A stretch of 35,402 nt of DNA, taken from contig JAGZUC010000021.1 in assembly GCA_018380195.1 (NCBI GenBank), positions 1-35,402 on the forward strand, in the 5' to 3' direction. Shown one piece after another: positions 15,126 to 22,584 of this stretch. Position 1 is the stretch's first letter. Every line of letters begins with the position of its first letter. Under the pieces are notes generated by a model. It worked only from the letters and a program-made list of their open reading frames with translations. It was not told where the DNA came from and searched no databases. This DNA comes from Collinsella sp. (lineage in GTDB: Bacteria; Actinomycetota; Coriobacteriia; Coriobacteriales; Coriobacteriaceae). The translations under genes were made by a program, and so were the position numbers.

Positions 15126-15330
15126 GGTTGGTTCCTCCTTTATGTAGATGACCATGCAGAGAAGGGACAACCAAGGAGGCAGGTTACTGATGCGGACTAG
15201 CGCACGCCCACGACTACCCGACGGGGACTGTGTTTTCATCTCTGATGGCCGCATTGTGGCACGCGCGGACGCGCCCTTCGTCGCTGCCGACATGACATGG
15301 CTGGGATTCGTTTCTCGACACATCCTTTTG
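15126..15330 (-). promoter_or_regulatory. yjdF 5' leader with SD-containing pseudoknot, candidate riboswitch
   Basis: On the minus strand CCTCCT followed by TTGGTT (15169-15179) can pair with AGGAGG (15134-15139) and AACCAA (15128-15133) just before the yjdF start. The order A-B-A'-B' is that of an H-type pseudoknot, and A' is the Shine-Dalgarno sequence, so folding would hide the ribosome-binding site. About 200 nt lie between the upstream operator region and the gene with no credible reading frame. The position matches the known yjdF riboswitch, but the published consensus was not checked base by base. Confidence 0.5.
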
Positions 15331-15339
15331 TATATTGCT

Positions 15340-15386
15340 TTCCCGGTTTCGAAACTTTAAATAAATTCGAGTTTCGAAACCGGGAA
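15340..15386. promoter_or_regulatory. Double palindromic operator between divergent units
   Basis: A perfect 17-bp inverted repeat, TTCCCGGTTTCGAAACT (15340-15356) and its complement (15370-15386), encloses 13 A/T-rich bases with -10-like TTTAAATA. Each arm itself contains the palindrome GTTTCGAAAC, so there are two identical dimer sites 25 bp apart around a likely promoter. It could control the short plus-strand frame at 15398, yjdF, or both. The regulator is unknown. Confidence 0.6.
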
Positions 15387-15397
15387 GGAGAGTGTAT

Positions 15398-15592
15398 GTG
15401 AGAGGCGATATGAGCATCAACTTGATGCTCGAGGGGGAGCTCGCGTCGCTTCTGTCCATCGGGGACGTGTTCCCGAAGGTCCTCATCTCCTGCATAGGGC
15501 ATGAGCCCTGCACCCGGGAAAGCGTACTCGTTCTAGACCTCGCGTGGTGCTGCTCGGTGAGCAGGGATTCTGAACACTACGTAGGGATATAG
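15398..15592 (+). CDS. Short unrecognised reading frame, possibly a truncated gene
   Basis: A GTG at 15398 lies 7 bases after a clear AAGGAG, directly behind the double operator, giving 64 residues (MRGDMSINLMLEGELASLLS onward). The first 35 residues look protein-like, with an amphipathic start and GDVFPKVLISCIGHEPC. The end (SRDSEHYVGI) may be out-of-frame readthrough of a decayed gene. It is a plausible remnant of the gene whose promoter the operator controls. Nothing is visible in 15593-15740 except the leader of the next gene. Confidence 0.35.
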   Translation: MRGDMSINLMLEGELASLLSIGDVFPKVLISCIGHEPCTRESVLVLDLAWCCSVSRDSEHYVGI

Positions 15593-15740
15593 CGCGACAG
15601 GGGGGGGTGCAGCACCGTTTGCGCCTTGTCTAGAGAGCACGAACGAGAGATGTGGTTTGCGGACGACTGAATAGCTCCATCTGTTTTGGTTACAACGAAA
15701 TGTGTGCCGTGCGCCCGCGGCATGAAGGAGGGAGATTTCT

Positions 15741-16271
15741 ATGAATATCGTTGTATTGAGTGGTAGCCCGCGCAAGGGCGCCAATACCGACACCATGGTC
15801 GAGGCGTTTGCCGAGACCGCGCGCGAGGCCGGCCATACAGTCGAGGTCATCCGCGTTGCCAGCAAGAAGATCGCTGGTTGTCTGGGATGCCAGTACTGCT
15901 TTACCCATGAGGGCACCTGTGTGCAGAAGGATGACATGGCCAACGTGATTGAGCCGCTGAAAGGCGCCGACATGGTTGTCTTCGCTTCGCCCATCTACTG
16001 GTTTGATATCACCGCGCAGGAGAAGGCCGCCATCGACCGCCTGTACGCCTTCGGTGCCACGGGCTTCCCGTTCACCAAGACGGCCCTTTTGCTCGATAGC
16101 CACAGCGAGGGCGTCTATGATGCGGCGATCGCTATGTACAAGTCGACCTGCGCGTACTGCAAGTGGGAGGACCAGGGCATTGTCACCATCAGCGGTATGA
16201 CCGAGCGCGACAGCATGGCATCGTCGCCCAAGTTGGAAGAGGTGCGAGAGCTCGCTCGCAAGCTCGCCTAA
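15741..16271 (+). CDS. Flavodoxin-like NAD(P)H-dependent FMN reductase / iron-sulfur flavoprotein relative
   Basis: The 176-residue protein begins with the FMN phosphate-binding strand-loop MNIVVLSGSPRKGANTDTM. It has the cysteine cluster GCLGCQYCFTHEGTCVQKDDM at residues 53-73, typical of the flavodoxin_2/FMN_red group where some members bind an iron-sulfur cluster. The later block ADMVVFASPIYWFDITAQ is the conserved flavin-contact loop. It probably reduces quinones, nitro compounds or other small electron acceptors in the cytoplasm. AAGGAGG lies 9 bases before the ATG. It appears monocistronic. The substrate is unknown. Confidence 0.88.
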   Translation: MNIVVLSGSPRKGANTDTMVEAFAETAREAGHTVEVIRVASKKIAGCLGCQYCFTHEGTCVQKDDMANVIEPLKGADMVVFASPIYWFDITAQEKAAIDRLYAFGATGFPFTKTALLLDSHSEGVYDAAIAMYKSTCAYCKWEDQGIVTISGMTERDSMASSPKLEEVRELARKLA

Positions 16272-16284
16272 GGACAAGAAGAAC

Positions 16285-16349
16285 GCATGGCAATCAGCGT
16301 TATTGGAAGTACTTGCCGTCCTTGCCGGGTGAATCGTTGATTGCCATGC
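16285..16349. repeat. 12-bp inverted repeat with 41-bp spacer
   Basis: GCATGGCAATCA (16285-16296) and its exact complement (16338-16349) flank a short spacer directly after the flavoprotein gene and just before the ATPase relic. There is no T-tract. It could be a weak terminator stem or the footprint of a small mobile element. Confidence 0.4.
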
Positions 16350-16379
16350 ACCGTTGCCCTTGTGGACAATCTCCGCGTG

Positions 16380-16860
16380 CTAGGAGACTTTCTCGCTCAG
16401 GAACTCCCTGAACGCGGGTATGTCAAAGCCGACGAGGCCACGTCCACGTTCCCCGATAACGCCGTCCTCGAGGAGGCGGCGTTTGTATTGGCTTGCGTAG
16501 TTGCTGGCGACGCCCATGCGTTTGGCTATCTCCGAGGTCCTGCTGGGGCCAGAATCGGGCAGCATCGCGAGCAAAAACTCAATGTCTTTATCGGAAAGCT
16601 CCCGATAGGTCGTTTCGAGAGAAGCCCGATGCCATGCTTCTCGAGTTGCCTGAAGATGCCATTCATGCACGTGCGCCAGTTGCCCTGGGCTTCTTGAACA
16701 TATGTCCAATTGATGCCCACTGGACCAATTTGAACGCCGTTCATGCGCGCGTGAGACTGTGAAAGGTAGCTATCTGCCGCTTCTTTGGTTCGCTCGATAA
16801 TATCTTCGAGCATGCCTGGCATGGCGGAGACATTTGCTGCGATCCATGGTGGCCCCTTTG
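16380..16860 (-). pseudogene. Frameshifted C-terminal half of a P-loop ATPase
   Basis: The minus strand reads WIAANVSAMPGMLEDIIERT and continues to FRQLEKHGIGL. It then shifts frame to LETTYRELSDKDIEFLLAML, a C-terminal winged-helix segment (TSEIAKRMGVASNYASQYKR) and a stop after LSEKVS. This matches the rear half of an AAA-16/archaeal-type ATPase with a C-terminal DNA-binding domain. The Walker A half is missing. A related fragment that does keep Walker A lies at 31159-31595. Frameshift plus truncation make it a pseudogene. Confidence 0.75.
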
Positions 16861-16864
16861 CAGG

Positions 16865-16912
16865 TTTTGCTACTTTTTGCAACTTTTGCTAATTTTTGCA
16901 AGTTTTGCTAAC
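16865..16912. repeat. Five tandem 9-10 bp TTTTGC repeats
   Basis: TTTTGCTACT, TTTTGCAAC, TTTTGCTAAT, TTTTGCAAG and TTTTGCTAAC stand in a row at the broken 5' end of the ATPase relic. The core TTTTGC is constant and the 3-4 base spacers vary. They could be binding-site iterons or slippage products that helped create the gene break. Confidence 0.6.
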
Positions 16913-16989
16913 GGTTTAACATGTCTTGTGCCGCGGGATTGCAGGAGTGAAAAACGGGGATTCCTATTATTCCGACTACGTTGCAACGA

Positions 16990-17030
16990 GCGGGGCCCGG
17001 AGCGCGATGTTGCTGCGCTCCGGGCCCCGC
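16990..17030. terminator. Large GC hairpin downstream of the parC-like gene
   Basis: A perfect 16-bp stem (16990-17005 with 17015-17030, GCGGGGCCCGGAGCGC and its complement) has a 9-base loop. It lies 37 bp after the minus-strand topoisomerase stop. There is no T-tract on either strand, so it may stabilise the mRNA 3' end or act as a weak terminator. Confidence 0.55.
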
Positions 17031-17067
17031 TGCATTGTAAAACCATGACGGTTTGGCTGCCGTTGCT

Positions 17068-19308
17068 TTAGTCAAACAGACTCGGCATGTCGTTTTCTTT
17101 CATGAGGGCACCGGCTGAGGGGAGGCTCTGCGCGGTGAACTTCTCGGCCGAGACGCCGGTGCCGAGGATATCCTCGGTTGTGCCGACGGTGGTGACCGAG
17201 CGGCCCTTCTTGGCGGTAAAGGCCTGGACGCCCTGCGTGTTGGTGGTCGTCTTGGTCTTGAGCAGCGACGTGTTAAAGTTCATCAGTCGGTAGTCGCTCG
17301 AGACCAGCGCGATGTCACGATCTGTGTTGAGCACCTGGGCATACAGCAGCTTGCTGCCACCGTAGATGGCGTTTTTGAGGCGCTTGCGGTTGGTCTTGGT
17401 GACGTATCCGGAAAGCGCGACGCGAACCACGCGGCCGTTCTCAAAGACAAACAGCACATCGGCCTTGTAGTCCTCGGGGTCGATGACCCAGATGACGCTC
17501 TCGTCGGGTTCCATCTCGAGATCGGTCGGCAAGTACGAGCCCAGCTGAGCCGACTTGGTGTCCTCAAACGCCGCAACCTTGCACTTGTATACCTGGCTCT
17601 TGCTGGTAAAGACCAGCAGCTCGTGCGTGTTGGAGGACGGGAACTCGATAAAGGGCTTATCGCCGTCCTTGTACTTGAGCGTGGTCGCCTTCTTGAGCAC
17701 GCGGTCTGTCATCTTCTTAAGGTAGCCCTCGCGCGAGAGCATGATGGTAACCGGGTACTCCTCGACCTCGGGCTCCAAGCTCACCTCGATGACCTCATGG
17801 GGCTCGATCCTGCCCGTGCGGCGCGGCATCACGTACTTCTTGTTGACCGCGGCCAGCTCGTCGCTGATGACCTTCTTGATGTTCTCCTCGCTGGAGAGGA
17901 TCTCCTCAAGCTCGGCAATCTCGCCCTCGAGCTTAGCGATGTCCTTGGTGCGGTTGAGGATGTACTCCTCGTTGATGTTGCGGAGCTTAAGCTCGGCAAC
18001 AAACTCGGCTTGGGTCTCGTCGATGTCGAAACCCTTCATAAGGTTGGGCACGACCTCGGCTTCGAGCTTGGTGCCGCGGATGATGGCGATGGCCTTGTCG
18101 ATGTCGAGCAGGATCGCCTCGAGGCCGTGCAGCAGGTGCAGGCGCTCGGACTTTTTGCCCAGGTCAAAGTTAATGCGGCGACGCGTGGACTCAATACGCC
18201 ACTTGACCCACTCGTGCAGAATCTGGCGCACGCCCATAACACGGGGATAGCCGTCGACGAGCACGTTAAAGTTGCACGAGAACGAATCCTGCAGCGTGGT
18301 CGAGCGATAGAGCTTGGCCATAAGCTTGTCGGGGTCGACGCCGCGCTTAAGGTCGATGGCGATGCGCAAACCCGAGAGGTCGGTTTCGTCGCGGATGTCG
18401 GCAATCTCCTTGACCTTGCCCTCTTTGGAAAGCTTGACGATGCGCTCGATGATGACATCGGTCTTGGTGGTGTAGGGGATCTCGTAGACCTCGATGATGC
18501 GCTCTTCGGGAATCCAGCGCCAGCGGGAGCGGATCTGGAAGCTGCCAAGGCCGGTCTCGACGATCTTTTCCATCTCCTCGCGGCGGTAGATAATCTCGCC
18601 GCCGGTCGAGAAGTCGGGCATGGGCATGTACTCGAGCAGGTCGCAGTCTGGATCCTTGAGGTAGTGCATTGTGGCGGTGCAGACCTCGTTGAGGTTGAAA
18701 CCGCAGATGTCAGAAGCCATGGCGACGCCGATGCCCTTGTTGGCCGAGACGAGGATGTTGGGGAACGTGGTGGGCAGCAGGCGCGGCTCCTTCATGGCGC
18801 CGTCGTAGCTATCGACGAAGTCGACCGGGTCCTTGTCGATGTCCTTGAAGATCTCGGCGCTGATGGGGGAGAGCTTGGCCTCGGTATAACGTGAGGCGGC
18901 GTAGCTCAGGTCGCCCGAATAGTACTTGCCAAAGTTGCCCTTCGACTCCACAAAGGGGGCGAGCAGCGCCTCGTTGCCCGTCGCAAGGCGCACCATCGTC
19001 TCGTAGATTGCGGCGTCGCCGTGTGGGTTGAGCTTCATGGTCTGGCCCACGATGTTGGCGCTCTTTTGGCGCTCGCCCTTGAGTAGACCCATCTTGTACA
19101 TGGTGTAGAGCAGCTTGCGGTGCGAGGGCTTAAAGCCGTCGATCTCGGGGAACGCACGCGAGACATTGACGCTCATGGCGTAGGGCATGTAGTTGACCTC
19201 GAGCGTCTGCGTGATCGGCTGGTCGGTGACCTCGGAGTGCAGGCCGATGACGTTCTCGGCGTTGACCTGCTTTTTCTTTGGCTGGTTCTTCGTCTTTTTC
19301 TTTGCCAC
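17068..19308 (-). CDS. parC: Type IIA DNA topoisomerase subunit A (ParC/GyrA-like)
   Basis: This 746-residue breakage-reunion subunit cuts both DNA strands through a covalent tyrosine link. The N-terminal winged-helix/tower region has HGDAAIYETMV (96-106) and the catalytic Tyr141 in AASRYTEAKLS. The C-terminal beta-pinwheel blades are visible as spaced repeats after residue 500. It lacks the GyrA box (QRRGGKG), so ParC-like or a lineage-specific second topoisomerase is more likely than gyrase. It starts 45 bp after the partner B subunit and is in the same operon. A diverged copy of its last 16 codons lies at 31596-31645. Confidence 0.92.
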   Translation of the reverse strand: MAKKKTKNQPKKKQVNAENVIGLHSEVTDQPITQTLEVNYMPYAMSVNVSRAFPEIDGFKPSHRKLLYTMYKMGLLKGERQKSANIVGQTMKLNPHGDAAIYETMVRLATGNEALLAPFVESKGNFGKYYSGDLSYAASRYTEAKLSPISAEIFKDIDKDPVDFVDSYDGAMKEPRLLPTTFPNILVSANKGIGVAMASDICGFNLNEVCTATMHYLKDPDCDLLEYMPMPDFSTGGEIIYRREEMEKIVETGLGSFQIRSRWRWIPEERIIEVYEIPYTTKTDVIIERIVKLSKEGKVKEIADIRDETDLSGLRIAIDLKRGVDPDKLMAKLYRSTTLQDSFSCNFNVLVDGYPRVMGVRQILHEWVKWRIESTRRRINFDLGKKSERLHLLHGLEAILLDIDKAIAIIRGTKLEAEVVPNLMKGFDIDETQAEFVAELKLRNINEEYILNRTKDIAKLEGEIAELEEILSSEENIKKVISDELAAVNKKYVMPRRTGRIEPHEVIEVSLEPEVEEYPVTIMLSREGYLKKMTDRVLKKATTLKYKDGDKPFIEFPSSNTHELLVFTSKSQVYKCKVAAFEDTKSAQLGSYLPTDLEMEPDESVIWVIDPEDYKADVLFVFENGRVVRVALSGYVTKTNRKRLKNAIYGGSKLLYAQVLNTDRDIALVSSDYRLMNFNTSLLKTKTTTNTQGVQAFTAKKGRSVTTVGTTEDILGTGVSAEKFTAQSLPSAGALMKENDMPSLFD

Positions 19309-19353
19309 GATTTCCTCTTGAACTTCTTATGGGCCGTCGTTATCGATTTGCTG

Positions 19354-21351
19354 CTATTGCAGGTCCAGCTGGTCCAGGTACTCCTTGCCGTGCTCGGAGA
19401 TATGGCGCTTGCGGCCCGCCTCGTCGTTGCCCAGCAACAGGTTGAACATGGTCTCCATCTTGGTGACGTCCTCAGGCTCCACCTTGATCAGGCGGCGCGT
19501 CTCGGGGTTCATGGTGGTGAGCCACATCATGTCCGGGTCGTTCTCACCAAGACCCTTGGAGCGGTTGATCGAGCACTTTTGGTCGCCAATCTCTTTGAGG
19601 ATGCCGTTCTTCTCGAGCTCGGTGTAGGCAAAGTAGGTCTTTTCTTTGCAGTTGATTTCGTAGAGCGGCGACTCGGCGATATACACGTAACCCTCGTCGA
19701 TAAGTGTGGGCACCAGGCGGTAGAGCATGGTGAGCACGAGCGTGCGGATGTGGTAACCGTCGACGTCGGCGTCCGTACAGATAATGACCTTGTTCCAATT
19801 GAGGTTGTCCAGGTCAAAGGCGCCGAGGTTCTTGATGCGCTTGTCCTTGATCTCCACGCCGCAGCCCAGCACGCGCATGAGGTCCATGATGATGTCGGAC
19901 TTAAAGATGCGCGGGTAGTCCTCCTTCAGGCAGTTGAGGATTTTGCCTCGGACGGGCATGACGCCCTGGAACTCGGCATCGCGCGACGTGCGAATGGCGC
20001 CTGCTGCCGAGTCGCCCTCTACGATGTAGATCTCGCGGCGACTCTTGTCCTTGGAGCGGCAGTCGATGAACTTCTGCACGCGGTTGGCCATGTCGGTCTT
20101 CTGCTGCAGGTTGGTCTTGATGCTCTGGCGCGTCTTTTCGGCGTTCTCGCGTGAGCGCTTGTTGATGAGCACCTGCTCCATGATCTTGTTGGCGGCATCT
20201 TTGTTCTCGATCAGGTAGGTCGAGAGGCGCTCCTTAAAGAATGCCGTCATGGCCTGCTGGATAAAGCGGTTATTGATGGCCTTCTTGGTCTGGTTCTCGT
20301 AGGACGTCTGGGTGGAGAAGCAGTTGGTTACCAGCACCAGACAGTCCTGGACGTCCTGCCACTTAATGCCGCTTTCGTTTTTGTTGTATTTGCCCTGTTG
20401 CTTAATGTAGGCATCGATGGCGCTGGTCAGAGCGCTACGGGCCGCCTTCTCGGGTGAGCCGCCGTTCTCGAGCCACGATGAGTTGTGGTAGTACTCCTGC
20501 ATCATGAAGGTGCGAGAGAAGCACATGCATGCGGTGATTTTTACGTTGTAGTCGGGCAGGTCTTCGCGGTCGCGACCGCGACGGTCGGCCTCGATAAAGA
20601 AGGGTTCGGTGAGGTAGTCGGTACCGACCTTCTCGAGCACGTAGTCTTCGATGCCCTTGGGATAGCAAAAGTCCTCTTCGGAAAACTCGCCATCGTCGCC
20701 TTCGATGCGCAGGCGGAAGGTCACGTTGGCGTTGACCACGGCCTGGCGGCGCATGGTCTCGCGATACCAATCGTGGGGAATGCTGATGGAGGTAAAGACC
20801 TCAAGATCGGGGCGCCACTTGATGGTGGTGCCGGTGCGGTTCTCGTCGCTGGGCTCAATCTCGAGTGCCTTTTTCTTGGCGCCGACAACCTTGCCCTTCT
20901 TAAAGTGCAGGGAGTACTTGTTGCCGTCGCGCCAAACCGTGACGTCCATGTACTCGGAGGCGTACTGGGTCGCGCACGAGCCTAGGCCGTTGGTACCGAG
21001 CGAGAAGTCGTAGTCGCCGCCCTGGTTGTTGTTGTATTTGCCGCCGGCGTAGAGCTCGCAGAAGACGAGCTCCCAGTTAAAGCGCTTCTCGGAAGGGTTC
21101 CAGTCGAGCGGGCAGCCACGGCCATTGTCCTCTACCTGGATAGAGCCATCGCGAAAGGCGGTAAGGGTGATAAGTTTGCCGTAGCCCTGGCGTGCCTCGT
21201 CAACGGCGTTAGACAGGATCTCGAAGGCGGCATGCGCGCAGCCATCGAGTCCGTCCGAGCCAAAGATGACGGCGGGGCGCAGGCGTACGCGTTCCTCGTC
21301 CTTGAGCTGGCGGATACTGTCGTTACCATAGTTTGCGGTGTTTTTTGCCAT
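19354..21351 (-). CDS. parE: Type IIA DNA topoisomerase subunit B (ParE/GyrB-like)
   Basis: This 665-residue ATPase subunit partners the A subunit downstream. The GHKL ATP site is clear: EILSNAVDEARQG (44-56), VEDNGRGCPLD (73-83) and GTNGLGS. The TOPRIM domain has EGDSAAGAIRTSRD and the metal-binding DADVDGYHIRTLVLTML. The DNA-gate end is short as in ParE, without the extra GyrB insert. The start at 21351 follows AAGGAGC, at a somewhat long spacing of about 15 bases. The pair relaxes or decatenates DNA during replication. It diverges from an XRE regulator. Confidence 0.93.
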   Translation of the reverse strand: MAKNTANYGNDSIRQLKDEERVRLRPAVIFGSDGLDGCAHAAFEILSNAVDEARQGYGKLITLTAFRDGSIQVEDNGRGCPLDWNPSEKRFNWELVFCELYAGGKYNNNQGGDYDFSLGTNGLGSCATQYASEYMDVTVWRDGNKYSLHFKKGKVVGAKKKALEIEPSDENRTGTTIKWRPDLEVFTSISIPHDWYRETMRRQAVVNANVTFRLRIEGDDGEFSEEDFCYPKGIEDYVLEKVGTDYLTEPFFIEADRRGRDREDLPDYNVKITACMCFSRTFMMQEYYHNSSWLENGGSPEKAARSALTSAIDAYIKQQGKYNKNESGIKWQDVQDCLVLVTNCFSTQTSYENQTKKAINNRFIQQAMTAFFKERLSTYLIENKDAANKIMEQVLINKRSRENAEKTRQSIKTNLQQKTDMANRVQKFIDCRSKDKSRREIYIVEGDSAAGAIRTSRDAEFQGVMPVRGKILNCLKEDYPRIFKSDIIMDLMRVLGCGVEIKDKRIKNLGAFDLDNLNWNKVIICTDADVDGYHIRTLVLTMLYRLVPTLIDEGYVYIAESPLYEINCKEKTYFAYTELEKNGILKEIGDQKCSINRSKGLGENDPDMMWLTTMNPETRRLIKVEPEDVTKMETMFNLLLGNDEAGRKRHISEHGKEYLDQLDLQ

Positions 21352-21405
21352 ACTCGCTCTCTCGGTGCTCCTTTGCTGCGTTTAAGTCATATAGATAGTC
21401 AAGGT

Positions 21406-21434
21406 AGCATAGCCCAGCCCACAGGCGATTCCAA
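21406..21434 (-). promoter_or_regulatory. Promoter of the topoisomerase operon
   Basis: On the minus strand TTGGAA (21429-21434) and TATGCT (21406-21411) are separated by exactly 17 bp, a good sigma-70-type promoter about 55 bp before the parE start. It lies beside the palindromes at 21447-21520. Confidence 0.55.
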
Positions 21435-21446
21435 CCAACACGAAAT

Positions 21447-21475
21447 CCATCGAACAATCGTTCGGAGTTCGATGG
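21447..21475. repeat. Palindrome 1 in the parE-XRE intergenic region
   Basis: CCATCGAAC (21447-21455) and GTTCGATGG (21467-21475) are perfect complements. A second GTTCG at 21460-21464 offers an alternative pairing with CGAAC. It lies just upstream of the parE promoter and may be an operator, or could form a cruciform sensitive to supercoiling. Confidence 0.55.
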
Positions 21476-21483
21476 AGATTCGT

Positions 21484-21520
21484 TTACTCGGACAAAACCG
21501 AGTCGGTTCTGTCCGAGTAA
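21484..21520. repeat. Palindrome 2, 37 bp, nearly perfect
   Basis: TTACTCGGACA (21484-21494) pairs with TGTCCGAGTAA (21510-21520), and AACCGA with TCGGTT inside it, with one mismatch and a single-base centre. Such a long palindrome between a topoisomerase operon and a regulator gene is unusual. It could be a cruciform-forming control element or a hairpin ending a transcript from either side. Confidence 0.65.
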
Positions 21521-21593
21521 GTTTGAATAGTGAACCGAAGTTGTAATGTCCGCATGGCGATGACGAACATGGTTTCCATAATGACAGATATAG

Positions 21594-21622
21594 TTGACAT
21601 CTTCTGATAGATGCAATATATT
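21594..21622 (+). promoter_or_regulatory. Strong promoter of the XRE-membrane protein pair
   Basis: TTGACA (21594-21599) and TATATT (21617-21622) are 17 bp apart. The promoter is flanked by inverted repeats GACAGATAT (21583-21591) and ATATCTGTC (21641-21649), probable operator half-sites for the regulator it drives. Confidence 0.8.
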
Positions 21623-21670
21623 TCTGCCATGTTGCAACGGATATCTGTCCATTACCACGAAAGGAACTCC

Positions 21671-21901
21671 ATGCCGGGCAAAAAGAACCTACGCATGAAG
21701 GCGGCGCGCGCGGCGGTTGGCCTTTCGCAAGCTGACTTGGCCGAGGCCGTGGGCGTTACGCGCCAGACCATCGGCCTGATCGAGGCGGGCGGCTACAACC
21801 CCACGCTCAATTTGTGCGTGGCAATCTGTAAAGCGCTACGCGTTACGTTGAACGACTTGTTTTGGGAAGACGAGAGCGACGTCGACCCTGACGCTCTTTA
21901 G
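21671..21901 (+). CDS. XRE-family helix-turn-helix regulator
   Basis: The 76-residue protein consists of one helix-turn-helix domain: MKAARAAVGLSQADLAEAVG, then VTRQTIGLIEAGGYNPTLNL. It has the acidic C-terminus (FWEDESDVD) typical of the small Cro/YozG-like group. The start at 21671 follows AAGGAAC by 6 bases; a longer reading from 21611 would begin inside the -10 region. It is followed after 9 bp by a membrane protein, a pairing frequent in Firmicutes and Actinobacteria in which the two products work together. Flanking inverted repeats suggest autoregulation. Confidence 0.88.
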   Translation: MPGKKNLRMKAARAAVGLSQADLAEAVGVTRQTIGLIEAGGYNPTLNLCVAICKALRVTLNDLFWEDESDVDPDAL

Positions 21902-21910
21902 GAGTTCGCT

Positions 21911-22495
21911 ATGATATTTGAAGATTTAAAACTCGTGCAAAAGTGGCGTGAATATGCCGGCCCAAAGGATGAGCGCCTGGAGGCTGAGAACGCGAAGATC
22001 TACAAGATTGGTTTCGTGCTGCTTTCGTTTGGCATGTTGATGATCTTTTTCTACCAGTTTATAGCTCGACAGGTTGCGTGGGTTCACAGCGACGCCAGTG
22101 AAATGCCGCATGGCTTTGCAACGCCGTTCGAGGCGGCCATGTATTTGTGGCTCGTTCTCGTGATGTTGATTTGCGCAGGACTGCAAACGCGGAAGGGCTA
22201 TGTCGATACCAATCGTTTTGGGCAAACCGAGCATCTTCCTGTTGGATATTTCCTGCTTCTCAGCGGTCTTAGCGGCACCGCGTTCGCGCTTGTTATTGCC
22301 GCAATGCGCTGTATCGCTGAGGCGCAGGTCGTACCGCTCGAAAGCGTCTTTTGGTTGGCGAACCTGGCCACGGGCGTATTCTGCGGTGCGACGATTTTTG
22401 CGGCCACGTTTGCTGCCCTGTGCGCAACGTTTTTCACGGCGAAAAGACGCCGTGCCAAGCTCGAGGCAGAACTCGACTCCACTGACGATATCTAA
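21911..22495 (+). CDS. Four-helix membrane protein paired with the XRE regulator
   Basis: This 194-residue protein is of unknown function. A short charged N-terminus (EDLKLVQKWREYAGPKDERL) leads into hydrophobic helices around residues 35-53, 77-95, 115-135 and 150-178, ending in a basic KRRRAKLEAE tail. This looks like the DUF3169/DUF6773-type membrane partners of small XRE regulators, but I cannot name the family. The ribosome-binding site AGGAG overlaps the stop codon of the regulator, so the two are co-translated. Confidence 0.75.
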   Translation: MIFEDLKLVQKWREYAGPKDERLEAENAKIYKIGFVLLSFGMLMIFFYQFIARQVAWVHSDASEMPHGFATPFEAAMYLWLVLVMLICAGLQTRKGYVDTNRFGQTEHLPVGYFLLLSGLSGTAFALVIAAMRCIAEAQVVPLESVFWLANLATGVFCGATIFAATFAALCATFFTAKRRRAKLEAELDSTDDI

Positions 22496-22500
22496 TGCGT

Positions 22501-22536
22501 AATGGGCTGGCTCTGGGTATCCAGAACCAGCCCATT
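22501..22536. terminator. Bidirectional terminator between convergent genes
   Basis: AATGGGCTGG plus TCTGG pairs with CCAGA plus CCAGCCCATT around a GTAT loop with one mismatch. It separates the membrane protein gene from the convergent surface-protein gene. The T-tract is weak on both sides. Confidence 0.7.
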
Positions 22537-22584
22537 TGATGTTCGATGAGCCGAGTCGGCGTCTCTCACAAAAGTAACTAGGAG

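Noticed and set aside
16865..16912. A CRISPR array in the TTTTGC repeats
   Set aside because: Units are 9-10 bp with 3-4-bp variable parts, far too short for CRISPR repeats and spacers, and no cas genes are present.
16990..17030. A tRNA or rRNA gene in the GC-rich hairpin
   Set aside because: It is a single simple stem-loop without cloverleaf arms or conserved tRNA bases. No tRNA or rRNA was seen anywhere in the window.
17623..18894. A 423-codon plus-strand frame inside the parC-like gene
   Set aside because: It is antisense to a conserved topoisomerase subunit and has a repetitive hydrophobic/acidic translation.
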